Below, one piece after another: positions 1 through 8,820 of a stretch of DNA of 64,000 bases (the stretch's first letter is position 1; the number at the start of each line of letters is the position of its first letter). Under the pieces are notes generated by a model. It saw nothing but the letters and a program-made list of their open reading frames with translations, made no database searches and was not told the origin of the DNA. The stretch is from contig DVKR01000028.1 of NCBI GenBank assembly GCA_018715935.1, positions 1 through 64,000 on the forward strand, read 5' to 3'. The translations under genes and the position numbers were made by a program. This DNA comes from Candidatus Aphodovivens excrementavium (GTDB lineage Bacteria; Actinomycetota; Coriobacteriia; Coriobacteriales; Eggerthellaceae).

Positions 1-1864
1 TCAGTTTGTCACTGCTCCAAAACTTGCAATCAGGATCAGGTGGTAGCCTCTTGGTTTGATTACCAGTCAGTTTGTCACTGCTCCAAAACAGCAGTACCGA
101 CCAACGAAGAGACGGGCAGTTTGATTACCAGTCAGTTTGTCACTGCTCCAAAACCGAACTTCCGGTGCCGAACGCCTTCGCGCTGTTTGATTACCAGTCA
201 GTTTGTCACTGCTCCAAAACGGAGCCTGCGACGGCAAATACCGCTGCTTCGTTTGATTACCAGTCAGTTTGTCACTGCTCCAAAACGTACTGAACTGAAT
301 AATTATTATCAACTTGGTTTGATTACCAGTCAGTTTGTCACTGCTCCAAAACCGGTGTCTCGCTCCATCGAGCGGGCGACCGGTTTGATTACCAGTCAGT
401 TTGTCACTGCTCCAAAACGGATCATTTTGCTGGGGTCAGTAAGTTGAGTTTGATTACCAGTCAGTTTGTCACTGCTCCAAAACTCTCGTACCATCTGTCG
501 CGGTCCGACACGAGTTTGATTACCAGTCAGTTTGTCACTGCTCCAAAACGTCAGGCGCTTCCTGCCGTGCTGTCGGAGGTTTGATTACCAGTCAGTTTGT
601 CACTGCTCCAAAACAGGACGGCGAGCCGGTGAAGTTCGGCGATGGTTTGATTACCAGTCAGTTTGTCACTGCTCCAAAACAATAATAACAGTCCTGTACC
701 CACTCACAACGTTTGATTACCAGTCAGTTTGTCACTGCTCCAAAACAATCGAATGAGTAGCACATGCATCCTGCGGTTTGATTACCAGTCAGTTTGTCAC
801 TGCTCCAAAACGCTCATGCGGTACTCGGCTGAAGCCATTAGGTTTGATTACCAGTCAGTTTGTCACTGCTCCAAAACTGCTCAACGAGGCGTCGCCCGTC
901 TTCGTGTGTTTGATTACCAGTCAGTTTGTCACTGCTCCAAAACCGAGGATGCGCGCGCTCCATACCTCGGGGAGTTTGATTACCAGTCAGTTTGTCACTG
1001 CTCCAAAACTGTTGTATGGCGGATTCGATACTGCGCAAGTTTGATTACCAGTCAGTTTGTCACTGCTCCAAAACAGTCCGTCCCGGCATACCAAATGTGC
1101 CTGTGTTTGATTACCAGTCAGTTTGTCACTGCTCCAAAACCCGTATCTCCGCCCATAGGTTATCCATTTGTTTGATTACCAGTCAGTTTGTCACTGCTCC
1201 AAAACGAGCACGTTGCCCACGCTGCGATAGTTTTGGTTTGATTACCAGTCAGTTTGTCACTGCTCCAAAACAAGCCGCCACGGTTACGGCATTGTTTGCC
1301 GGTTTGATTACCAGTCAGTTTGTCACTGCTCCAAAACTGTATGTTTCATCGAAAGCGCCCGACGACGGTTTGATTACCAGTCAGTTTGTCACTGCTCCAA
1401 AACACTTGATTGAGTATTTCCCCCTAGCGTAGCGTTTGATTACCAGTCAGTTTGTCACTGCTCCAAAACCGAAGTGCAGCGCAGCCACGGTTTCGCGGGG
1501 TTTGATTACCAGTCAGTTTGTCACTGCTCCAAAACCCGCCTTGAGGTCGCGCCTGAGCGTGCCGGTTTGATTACCAGTCAGTTTGTCACTGCTCCAAAAC
1601 GTAATCGGCCATCTCGGGAATCTGGACGTTGTTTGATTACCAGTCAGTTTGTCACTGCTCCAAAACGATTATCGACGTTACTATTTCAGGGATGTAGTTT
1701 GATTACCAGTCAGTTTGTCACTGCTCCAAAACATTCAAGGATCAAACATTTCAGCAGACACAGTTTGATTACCAGTCAGTTTGTCACTGCTCCAAAACTG
1801 GCAAAGCACGGCATCGAGGTCGGCGAGGGTTTGATTACCAGTCAGTTTGTCACTGCTCCAAAAC
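1..1864 (-). CRISPR. Type II-A CRISPR array, left end cut by the window
   Basis: Twenty-eight full 36-bp repeats lie at 54-89, 119-154 and onward at 65-66 bp intervals to 1829-1864, preceded by the last 23 bases of a further repeat at 1-23. All appear identical. They separate 28 unique spacers of 29-30 bp. Read on the minus strand, each repeat begins GTTTTGGAGCAGTGACA and ends AATCAAAC, the usual polarity of type II-A repeats. The array is therefore read leftward, away from csn2. The newest spacer should be the one next to the leader at 1799-1828. The array continues beyond the left edge, so its full size is unknown. Repeat identity up to the cut edge suggests that the degenerate terminal repeat has not been reached. 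Confidence 0.99.
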
Positions 1865-1913
1865 CGATTGAAGCAAATTCCTTTCTGCACAAGGACAGAC
1901 AAACCAACCGAAA
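1865..1913 (-). promoter_or_regulatory. CRISPR leader (short), between csn2 stop and first repeat
   Basis: Only 49 bp separate the csn2 stop codon from the leader-side repeat. On the minus strand the leader ends in GCTTCAATCG directly before the repeat, the position where type II-A systems carry the leader-anchoring sequence used in spacer integration. I see no convincing promoter in these 49 bp, so the array is either cotranscribed with the cas operon or started from inside the 3' end of csn2. The role is inferred from position. Confidence 0.6.
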
Positions 1914-2603
1914 CTACGACGCATATTCAAGAAACTCCTGATCAACGTACAACTTTTTTGCATTTCTCAACGCAAGAGCGTCACTTCCTTGAACAAGCAT
2001 CAATGCAGCAATATTATGAAAAAACAACTGCGCTTCAAGCTCAATTAGCTCATTTCTTGTTAAATAATTATCGAGATTAACGAACAGTAAAGCCTTTTCA
2101 CACCCCACATCGTGAACAAATTCGACAAACCGTATTACGTTGTCAAGGAGCATATCGGAATCACTCCGATCAACGCCAAACGAGTAGGCTTTCAACGATT
2201 GGCTTACGTCCCATTCTAAACCAAAGGAGTAGCTTCCGTTCATAGTTAAGCTCAAGTCGGCTATCAAATGTTCGAATTCCCAGTGAGCCGCCTCTATCTT
2301 GTGCCTCAGTGCGTCGTCATCCCTGATCAGAATTCCGACCTTCTCATACAGCGCAGCCATCAAAGCACGGTCGCGCCACGGCAAATCGAAGGGGTTGAAC
2401 ACAGGTAGAAAAACGTTTCTGCTTGAAACTTCCTTACCGTCGTTGCCCCACAGCGTAAAGCTTTCCAAGCGCCTAGCCGGATCGTTCTCGAGAACAGACT
2501 GGCACACCCGAGAAAACAGCACTACCGGCTCAATCTGCAGTATCGACACCCTTCCTGGAACAACTTCCAAGATATGCTCAAGACCCGCAAACGAAAGCTT
2601 CAT
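1914..2603 (-). CDS. csn2: CRISPR-associated protein Csn2 (type II-A)
   Basis: This is a 229-residue protein encoded last in the cas operon and next to the array, the diagnostic place for Csn2. Csn2 forms a DNA-end-binding tetrameric ring that takes part in spacer acquisition with Cas1, Cas2 and Cas9. The N-terminal region begins MKLSFAGLE and the C-terminal half holds the segment KALLFVNLDNYLTRNEL, which resembles the conserved Csn2 core. The start overlaps the cas2 stop by 4 bp (ATGA), which implies translational coupling. The length fits the usual 220-230 residues. Position and general resemblance support the call more than any one catalytic motif, since the family has none. Confidence 0.9.
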   Translation of the reverse strand: MKLSFAGLEHILEVVPGRVSILQIEPVVLFSRVCQSVLENDPARRLESFTLWGNDGKEVSSRNVFLPVFNPFDLPWRDRALMAALYEKVGILIRDDDALRHKIEAAHWEFEHLIADLSLTMNGSYSFGLEWDVSQSLKAYSFGVDRSDSDMLLDNVIRFVEFVHDVGCEKALLFVNLDNYLTRNELIELEAQLFFHNIAALMLVQGSDALALRNAKKLYVDQEFLEYAS

Positions 2604-2935
2604 AGGATCACGAACTCTTCCATGGTATCCACTTCATCGTATGCTTCTCTGTTGCCCGTTATGTACACCATTGTCGCGAACTGCTTTTCCGTAACCTTGA
2701 GAACCTGCACAAGCCCTTGGGGCGGCCTGTGCTTCCTCAGTCTCATAATTGCAGCACCTGCCGCGCCATCGTTGGTCACCAGCTTTGCATACACCGACTC
2801 CTGAAGCATCAGATACCCTTCGCTTATGAGGTATTTTCTGAATATGCGGTACTGCTTTCTCTGCGCACTCGTCTCAACCGGCAAATCAAAAAACAAAATA
2901 AGTCTCATATAGCGAATCCGTTCTTTCGCCATCAC
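2600..2935 (-). CDS. cas2: CRISPR-associated endoribonuclease-fold protein Cas2
   Basis: This 111-residue Cas2 is the scaffold of the Cas1-Cas2 spacer integrase. The ferredoxin-like start MRLILFFDLPVET, with the conserved Asp after the first strand, is typical of type II Cas2, as is the YRIFRKYLISEGY segment. The start is either GTG at 2935 or the adjacent ATG at 2932. Both sit behind a GAGG on the minus strand and overlap the cas1 stop. The 3' end overlaps csn2 by 4 bp. Cas1, Cas2 and Csn2 are thus one coupled translational unit. Confidence 0.96.
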   Translation of the reverse strand: MMAKERIRYMRLILFFDLPVETSAQRKQYRIFRKYLISEGYLMLQESVYAKLVTNDGAAGAAIMRLRKHRPPQGLVQVLKVTEKQFATMVYITGNREAYDEVDTMEEFVIL

Positions 2936-3807
2936 AAAACCTCAAACGGCTCTATATCCTCAACGCTGATCTTTTTGTTCAGCGCGTTAAAGCAGTCTTG
3001 GATATAAAGCGACAAAACCGAGGAAAAGCGATAGGATCCCTCCCGATAGCACATCCCTTTATTGGCAAGGTCTGCCAGCGCCCGTTTCGTATCGGAGTCG
3101 AATTCGCTTGGAAGGTAGTCCACCACCAGCTGGTCCACCGCAGGACGAAACGGCTCCATGAAATCGCAGGCTAGGTTGAAAGCGTTGTACTCGCTTCTGT
3201 GGCAGATTCCCTGTTGAGTTAAATACCCCCGCGAAACGATCTCGCGGTTGGTCATCGACAGCAAAATCGCGTATCCGTAATTCAGCGCGGCGTTTACCGG
3301 CGAATCCTGATCGCGCGTGAATTCTTTTCCGAACAGAGCCTGGAAATAGATGCGCGCGGCCTGCGCTTCTCTGTTGGTGGTGTCTCCCGAACGAACCTCA
3401 GGGACAATTTGGTACAGCGTCTTTGCCTCAGCATAGTCGCGCTCTTCGAGAAAGCGCGCTTGCTGACGAATCTTGTCGCGCACAATCCGCTGCCAAACGC
3501 GCTTTTTTATCGGCTCTCCCCAGGCAAGTTGCTCCCCCACCCTCTTGCTGACGTTGTGAGCGCCGTACAAGGGAAGATACTGCCCAATTGGGTTGCATTT
3601 CTCATCGGAGGCAACCAACGAGATCTTATGCTTGGCAAGTTCGGACAAAAGATACACGCTAATGTTTACCTGCATGGTTTGGAGAATGACCGACGAAACT
3701 TCAGACAAATGAATTTTCGCCGTGTCATCCTCCTTGCGTACCACCATGTACCCGCTTTGATAGTACAGACGGCAGGGGCTTTCTATGAAAACCGTCCGAA
3801 AGCTCAT
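2932..3807 (-). CDS. cas1: CRISPR-associated integrase Cas1 (type II)
   Basis: This 291-residue Cas1 is the metal-dependent integrase that inserts new spacers at the leader end of the array. The three expected metal ligands are visible as Glu147 in NREAQAAR, His203 in GICHRSEYNAF and Glu218 in DFMEPFRP, close in number to those of the Streptococcus pyogenes protein. The length is normal for the subtype. The start overlaps the cas9 stop (3804-3807), and the stop overlaps the cas2 start. Nothing is missing, so adaptation looks functional. Confidence 0.97.
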   Translation of the reverse strand: MSFRTVFIESPCRLYYQSGYMVVRKEDDTAKIHLSEVSSVILQTMQVNISVYLLSELAKHKISLVASDEKCNPIGQYLPLYGAHNVSKRVGEQLAWGEPIKKRVWQRIVRDKIRQQARFLEERDYAEAKTLYQIVPEVRSGDTTNREAQAARIYFQALFGKEFTRDQDSPVNAALNYGYAILLSMTNREIVSRGYLTQQGICHRSEYNAFNLACDFMEPFRPAVDQLVVDYLPSEFDSDTKRALADLANKGMCYREGSYRFSSVLSLYIQDCFNALNKKISVEDIEPFEVL

Positions 3808-6800
3808 ACCCGCGTCCTGCGTTCGAACATGCCGGTGACAGATTGGTCAACGAATACTAAGTTGCGCACGTCATTCCTGATGAAGCCGTTGGTAATCTTC
3901 CCCGCATTAGGAGCCCCTTCAACGGAGGAAAGATTGACGGTCGACTTAGTGCCTTTGTAGAATTCGAGCACCGACACTAGCAGCGAGCATTTATCGTCCA
4001 TCGACAATTGCTGGAACTTGCCTCTTCCTTCCCTCATCGCCGTTTGCACAACTGAGAATCGGGAGCAGAGGGCGGAAGCCTTCTCCACGAGTTCATCATA
4101 TAAGGCCAAAGCATCTTTTTCGGCTTGAGCGTCAGATCCAAGTTGACGTTTCGCCGCCAAAGCCGCTGTCTCGGTGATGTTTGAATCGAATGCGGGCTGA
4201 CGCGAGGAATATACAGCTCCAAGCGCCGGAACATAGTACTCGTCATCCCCGTAGCATATTTTACTGTACTTCAGAATCCGGCTTCTTAGAGCCTTAGCAA
4301 ACACCAACCCCTTTTCTTCCGCCTCGCGCGCGAAAAACCCATCGGGGCTCATTTTCCCCAGCGCTATTTCGCGCGCTGTAGGGACGGGAACGCCGATGAA
4401 CTCAATTTGCTGCTTTCCCTTCGCGGTTTTGGCTTCATACAGCGCAAAGTAGGCAAACTTTTCACTTGAGTAGCTACCGTATTTCTGCGGGTCTAGACCC
4501 TTCTTCAACGGCAGGGCAAGCTTCTTTTTGCTCTGTTTGGGAGAGTAAATTGTCGCATCCCAAAACGCGCCTGACGTCTCTTCGGGCATGCGAGAGATAA
4601 AGCAATCTTTCCTCCCAAGCGCACTGTGAAGGCGCGCCGCTTCCCGTTCGGCGCTCCACGTGTCCTGGAAGATTTCCCCCGTCTCGGCATCGAACCCCGA
4701 AGTCAAAAAGCTCGAAACAACAAAACTCGAAGACCCCGGCAGCCCCGACGTGCGCATAGGCCTGCCGTGATCGTTGGCGTATTTTGCCTGACGCTCGATG
4801 TAGCTTCTCACCGCCCGCGCGTATCCCACCGGGTTTTCGTAGAGCCCGTCGTGACGCATCGAGATAAAGCGGCCCACTTCGCAGGCCAAATACGCATCGT
4901 GGGCATGATGGAAGTCGTTGACCTCGCGACACTTCACCAAACCGAGACGCTTCCTCAGGTCGGAAGAGAACCCCGCTTTAACAGGCCGGATATTCGTGTC
5001 CGGGTACATTTTCTCAAGAAGAAGCTCAGTCAGCTTCATGCTCTGACTCGTTTCCACCATCTGCCGAGCGATAAACCCACCGAGCTCCTTGTCGCCCACG
5101 CGATCACGCGTAAGGTTTTTGTACTTCTTATCGCCAATCAGCCCTGCAGAATGCAACGCCTCCCAATACGAGCGCATTTTTCTCACGATGCCCCTGTCGA
5201 GAAGCATCGTGTCCGACTTCCGCTGGTTGTCTTCACTGTGAACAAGCGCCTTGTTTTCAAAGCTGTCGTCTTTGATATACGACTGCGGGAGAATATGGTC
5301 CACCTGGTATTTGTCTAGCTGGCTGATATCGAGCTCGCGCCCGCAATACAAGCACTTGCCGTTTTGCATGAAATACAGTGCCAGGCGCTCATCGTCTAAA
5401 TCGGAAGGAGCCGCTGCGTTAAGACGATCGGCGACATCCTTGTCGAAGTGCTCCTTATGCTCTCTCTTCAAGTTGCCAATTGCCTCTTTGATCGCATCGT
5501 AACGACGCTTGGTGCGGCGTCCCTTATTGCGACCGTCTTCCTCACGCGCAACCTCGACAAAGATATTCTTCGGCGCCGCTCCTGCGATAGACACGATCTC
5601 TTCCACGATGCGCTTTGCCTGGTTTACCGTTCGTCTAACTGCCGGCGACCCGGGCAAGTCGTTGATATCGAACTCCGCGATGTCGGGTATGAGCTTTTGG
5701 TTCTCCTCTTCGATCTTCTCGCTGAACCCCAGCTTGTCGTCACGAATGATTTCCATGAACACCATGGCGTCGGAACGGGCGCTGTTGTTCGGGTTGCCTT
5801 CGCGAAGGATATCCATGATGGACTTAGGACCGTTGTCGGTAGCGACTTTTATCCCGCACAGCAGCTTTTTCGACAGCCTGCCCCACCCGGTAAAGCGTTT
5901 CTTGCAGATAGCTTTTATTTGCCCGGCATCCAAACGGTCGCCGTACTTCTCCTCGATGCTCTCACGAAGAATGTCGCGGTCTTCAAAAAGCGTGTTCCAC
6001 CAGATGATCTCCTCAATCATCGGAATGTCGGCTTCGTCGATCTCGTCAACGCGCAGCACGTCTTTGAAGAACATGTACGAGGACAGCTTCGACTCAAACC
6101 CAGTTTCGCCCTGACCTCCGCGCACGTGAGCGAACGACTGGTGGCACTCGCACTTTAGCCAGTCCTCTACGTCTTTGTACTTTACCGAACCTTTTTTCTT
6201 CTTGAATGTATCCTCGATGATCCCCATGCGATCGTCGTAGGAGAAGCGATACCACGTGTCGCCGTCACTGCTGTACCGCGCGCCGTTCAGCTCGTTCAAT
6301 ACGCAATACTCCTCGTAGAGCAGCGAGTTGCGCGGTAGCACGGGCTCGTCAAGCAAGTAGGTGCACGTGCCCGTCAGACGCTCCATGAACTTAGCGGCGC
6401 TTTGCTTGCGGTCGATGACCTCTTCCCAGTTCCAAGGGTAAATGCGCGCTCCTTCCTTGCCTTCGCGACGAACCGACCATGCAAAACGAGCGTTGCCGTG
6501 CGCGTCTTTGGCGGCGTTTTTCTGGGTTAGAGGGCCAACGTAGTAGGGAATGCGGAACTCGACCAACGACCTGAGCTTTTCCCTGTTCTCCTCCAAAAAC
6601 GGATAGAAGCGCTTCTGACTCTGGATGATAGCCTCCATCTCCTCTAAATGAAGCTGGTAGGGAATACTTCCATTGTCGCTCGTCTTCAAACGGCGCAGGA
6701 ACGCTCCCTCTTCGAAGCGCTTCATCATCGAACGGTAGCGCTCGTCCGACTCGGCCGACGTGCCTTTGAACAGCTTTGCTACCTCGCTTTTGAAATCGTC

Positions 6801-8051
6801 GTATTTCATTCCACGAACTGCGTTGTACTTTGTATAGCCTTTCGCTGTAGCAGGATTGTAGTTTCTCGCGCGAAATCCCTTTTTGGCGTCGAAGACATCG
6901 CCACGGAAAAACGAATCGTAGCTCTGTGGAGCATAGGTACGTACCAGGGATTTTAGGAGGGCAAGATCTTCTTTGTAGCGATCGTAGGCAGCTTTCTTGC
7001 AGCTGGAAATAGTGCCCCCGTTGGCATCATCCAAAATGCTCATGAGCACATATGCGGAATGAACTGTTTGCAGCGCCTCGAAAAGAGAGACGCCGTAATC
7101 GGGGCACACGTCGTAGAATGCCTCCACTTGCTCGTCGTTGTTGAGCCGTATTTTTTGATCTTCCTCAAGCTCAACGAACACTTTCTTCATGTTCGCCTGC
7201 AGGCCAAACAACGCCGACGCAATTTCTTTCGAGGCGTCCTTCACCTGCTTGGCGTCAAGCGTCTCGCTCGGTTCAATAGTCAGCATGCCGGCTATTGCCG
7301 CCGCCTTGTCTTTACGGGATGCGCGAGAAGGGTCGAAGGGCTCCTTGAGCCCGTTTGTTGTCGACGGGCTTACCGCGTTGTTTTCCAAAATGGCGCGAAT
7401 GTCGTTTTGGTTCTGCCGAACACCGCACTCCAATTCGCCGAACGCGCACCAGTCCTCGAGAGCGGAGCACAGCTTATCAACCGCATCCGCCATATTGGCG
7501 TTCGAGGCGGAGAGGTTTTTGTTGTCTTGGTGCAAGAAATTACCGCGAGTTTTAACGATGTTATGAAACGCCAGGTAGATTAAACGGATATCCGCCCTTT
7601 CATCAGACTCAATCAACGCTCGACGCAAATGATAGATTGTGGGGTATTTTTCATAATAGGCAACTTCTTCTTCATCGTTGGCAAAAAGCGGACGCGCGGC
7701 TCCTTTTGCAGAAAGCGCCACCGAATAGGTTTTATCGTCTTTGAGAAGGTGGGATTGACGCAGACGAACGAAAAACTCGGGATCAACTTTGTTGACCTCC
7801 TCTTCGAAGAGGCCTTGCAGCAGATCGAGGCGCCAACGCCTTCGCGCATACCGACGTCTCTGACCGCGATTGACACGCGTGCTTGCGGCCGTCTCCGCCG
7901 TCGGGAATAGGCGGCTTCCCCACGTGGTCTTGCCTTTGAAGTGGAACAGCTCGCCATCTCCGTCCGCTACCGCCCATCCAACGGATCCGGTGCCTAAATC
8001 CAAGCCAATGTTGTACTCGATTCCTTTTTTGCCTGCGTCACGTAAATTCAT
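3804..8051 (-). CDS. cas9: CRISPR-associated endonuclease Cas9 (type II-A)
   Basis: This is a 1415-residue RNA-guided DNA nuclease. RuvC-I holds Asp18 (NIGLDLGTGSVGWAV), followed by the Arg-rich bridge helix at about 58-80 (NRGQRRRYARRRW). RuvC-II has Glu833 (IFVEVAREE). The HNH domain has a CLYC pair (Cys900, Cys903), catalytic His919 (QVDHILPQS) and Asn942. RuvC-III has His1049 and Asp1052 (FHHAHDAYLA). All catalytic residues are present, so both strands should be cut. The C-terminal 300 residues hold the PAM-interacting region, whose specificity cannot be read by eye. The start is set by GAGGAG 8 bp before the ATG. The protein is slightly longer than the well-known 1368-residue relative. 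It is first in the cas9-cas1-cas2-csn2 operon. Confidence 0.99.
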   Translation of the reverse strand: MNLRDAGKKGIEYNIGLDLGTGSVGWAVADGDGELFHFKGKTTWGSRLFPTAETAASTRVNRGQRRRYARRRWRLDLLQGLFEEEVNKVDPEFFVRLRQSHLLKDDKTYSVALSAKGAARPLFANDEEEVAYYEKYPTIYHLRRALIESDERADIRLIYLAFHNIVKTRGNFLHQDNKNLSASNANMADAVDKLCSALEDWCAFGELECGVRQNQNDIRAILENNAVSPSTTNGLKEPFDPSRASRKDKAAAIAGMLTIEPSETLDAKQVKDASKEIASALFGLQANMKKVFVELEEDQKIRLNNDEQVEAFYDVCPDYGVSLFEALQTVHSAYVLMSILDDANGGTISSCKKAAYDRYKEDLALLKSLVRTYAPQSYDSFFRGDVFDAKKGFRARNYNPATAKGYTKYNAVRGMKYDDFKSEVAKLFKGTSAESDERYRSMMKRFEEGAFLRRLKTSDNGSIPYQLHLEEMEAIIQSQKRFYPFLEENREKLRSLVEFRIPYYVGPLTQKNAAKDAHGNARFAWSVRREGKEGARIYPWNWEEVIDRKQSAAKFMERLTGTCTYLLDEPVLPRNSLLYEEYCVLNELNGARYSSDGDTWYRFSYDDRMGIIEDTFKKKKGSVKYKDVEDWLKCECHQSFAHVRGGQGETGFESKLSSYMFFKDVLRVDEIDEADIPMIEEIIWWNTLFEDRDILRESIEEKYGDRLDAGQIKAICKKRFTGWGRLSKKLLCGIKVATDNGPKSIMDILREGNPNNSARSDAMVFMEIIRDDKLGFSEKIEEENQKLIPDIAEFDINDLPGSPAVRRTVNQAKRIVEEIVSIAGAAPKNIFVEVAREEDGRNKGRRTKRRYDAIKEAIGNLKREHKEHFDKDVADRLNAAAPSDLDDERLALYFMQNGKCLYCGRELDISQLDKYQVDHILPQSYIKDDSFENKALVHSEDNQRKSDTMLLDRGIVRKMRSYWEALHSAGLIGDKKYKNLTRDRVGDKELGGFIARQMVETSQSMKLTELLLEKMYPDTNIRPVKAGFSSDLRKRLGLVKCREVNDFHHAHDAYLACEVGRFISMRHDGLYENPVGYARAVRSYIERQAKYANDHGRPMRTSGLPGSSSFVVSSFLTSGFDAETGEIFQDTWSAEREAARLHSALGRKDCFISRMPEETSGAFWDATIYSPKQSKKKLALPLKKGLDPQKYGSYSSEKFAYFALYEAKTAKGKQQIEFIGVPVPTAREIALGKMSPDGFFAREAEEKGLVFAKALRSRILKYSKICYGDDEYYVPALGAVYSSRQPAFDSNITETAALAAKRQLGSDAQAEKDALALYDELVEKASALCSRFSVVQTAMREGRGKFQQLSMDDKCSLLVSVLEFYKGTKSTVNLSSVEGAPNAGKITNGFIRNDVRNLVFVDQSVTGMFERRTRV

Positions 8052-8074
8052 GCCCCACTCCTCACTGAACGTGG

Positions 8075-8107
8075 TAAACTAAGCGCATCTTGATACCAGT
8101 CAAGATG
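8075..8107. promoter_or_regulatory. Overlapping divergent control region of cas9 and tracrRNA
   Basis: On the plus strand, TAAACT at 8075-8080 is a plausible -10 box placing the tracrRNA start near 8087; no good -35 is seen. On the minus strand, TTGACT (8098-8103) is a possible cas9 -35 box, with a weak -10 (AGTTTA or TAGTTT) 16-17 bp further on. A perfect 8-bp dyad, CATCTTGA (8086-8093) and TCAAGATG (8100-8107), covers both. The cas9 -35 therefore lies inside the tracrRNA anti-repeat. Promoter assignments are inferred. Confidence 0.45.
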
Positions 8108-8207
8108 TCACTGCGAGTCAAAATAACGGCCTAGCCTAAAAAGCCTTTTGGCGCCGCGTAGGCGGCAAATTTGACTCAGGAGGGAGTCCATTCGGGCTCC
8201 CTTTTCT
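8087..8207 (+). ncRNA. tracrRNA
   Basis: The stretch 8090-8124 is an anti-repeat that matches the plus-strand repeat over TGAT-ACCAGTCA and TGTCACTG and then diverges at a bulge before CAAAAT. It would pair with the crRNA repeat to give an upper stem, a bulge and a lower stem, as in known type II-A guides. Downstream come a short nexus-like segment (AACGGCCTAGCC), a GCCGC/GCGGC hairpin at about 8153-8166, and a terminator hairpin at 8182-8201 (8-bp stem including one G-U pair, loop ATTC) followed by TTTTCT. It is transcribed away from cas9. The 5' end is inferred from the -10 box, and a longer form is possible. The anti-repeat match and terminator make the identity firm. Confidence 0.92.
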
Positions 8208-8807
8208 ATAGTACCTATTTTCTTCCTTAAAAAACTTAGCTCCCAGTTAAATTGGACAGTAAGTTTCGCCAGATGGCATCACCCACCCGAAACCGACAAG
8301 CGCCGCGCCCGCGCGCTACGGCCCGAAAAAGCTGCCCGCCTTTCTGACATGCCGAAAGCCTACTCCACTGATATTGATTGCGTGTCCCGCAATAGGGACA
8401 GAGCGAAAACGAGCGTGAAAAAGTGGGCTGGATTCTTGCCTTATCGTGCAGTTCACCGAAAAATTCTGTTGTTATTTCGTGAAGTGGGATGGTATACTAT
8501 CTCCCGACATACGCGAGAAGCTACACAGCTTCGAAACAACAGAAGAGGGACACCGTTTATGGAGGGGACGGTGCCCCTCTTCTGCATTTTGGATCAACTT
8601 GATAGACGCCTAACTTGACCGGCGCACCGACGCGCAGAGCCCCTGCGCTGTCCTCGGACCCTCGCAACGCGCTCTCAAGCCCCGCGCTGCGTCACGAAAT
8701 GCGCTAACAAGCTTCGCCCTCGGCGCGCCCCGGCAAATCAGCTAGAGCGGCTGGAGGCACCTCCAACATCGTCGGCACCTGCACCTCGGCGCGCCCTGGC
8801 AAATCAA
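8208..8807. other. Gene-free interval between tracrRNA and recR
   Basis: No convincing coding region is seen in this 600-bp stretch. An 89-codon open frame at 8349-8618 lacks a ribosome binding site and crosses two strong hairpins, so I do not call it. The interval holds a small inverted repeat, TGTCCC and GGGACA, at about 8385-8402, a promoter followed by a long hairpin at 8469-8590, and one copy of a duplicated recR 3' end at 8718-8754. Confidence 0.6.
8469..8590 (+). ncRNA. Candidate small transcript: promoter, small hairpin and long hairpin
   Basis: TTGTTA at 8469-8474 and TATACT at 8493-8498, 18 bp apart, form a good vegetative promoter on the plus strand. The predicted RNA starts near 8505. 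It contains a GAAGCT/AGCTTC hairpin (8517-8532), then a 17-bp stem with one mismatch (8540-8556 with 8568-8584), followed by CATTTT. The long stem could be a terminator or a mobile palindromic element of REP type; its core GGGACACCGT/ACGGTGCCCC has the look of such repeats. No gene follows in the same direction. The existence of a transcript is inferred, and the hairpins are directly visible. Confidence 0.45.
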
Positions 8808-8820
8808 CTAGAGCGGCTGG
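8718..8820. repeat. 66-bp-period direct duplication of the recR 3' end
   Basis: A segment of about 37 bp at 8784-8820 spans the last codons and stop of recR. It recurs at 8718-8754 with two mismatches, 66 bp downstream of the gene end. The copied part includes the sequence around the stop codon (CTAGAGCGGCTGG on the plus strand). The 29 bp between copies is not similar. This looks like an old tandem duplication. Confidence 0.85.

Noticed and set aside
40-1941. Many open frames with repeated peptides such as FDYQSVCHCSKT and LITSQFVTAPK
   Set aside because: They are translations of the CRISPR repeats in different frames; the 65-66-bp period keeps frames open by chance.
8349-8618. 89-codon open frame after the tracrRNA, ending in a short frame that starts MEGTVPLF
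   Set aside because: It has no ribosome binding site and crosses a promoter and two hairpins, so it is better explained as a structured non-coding element.
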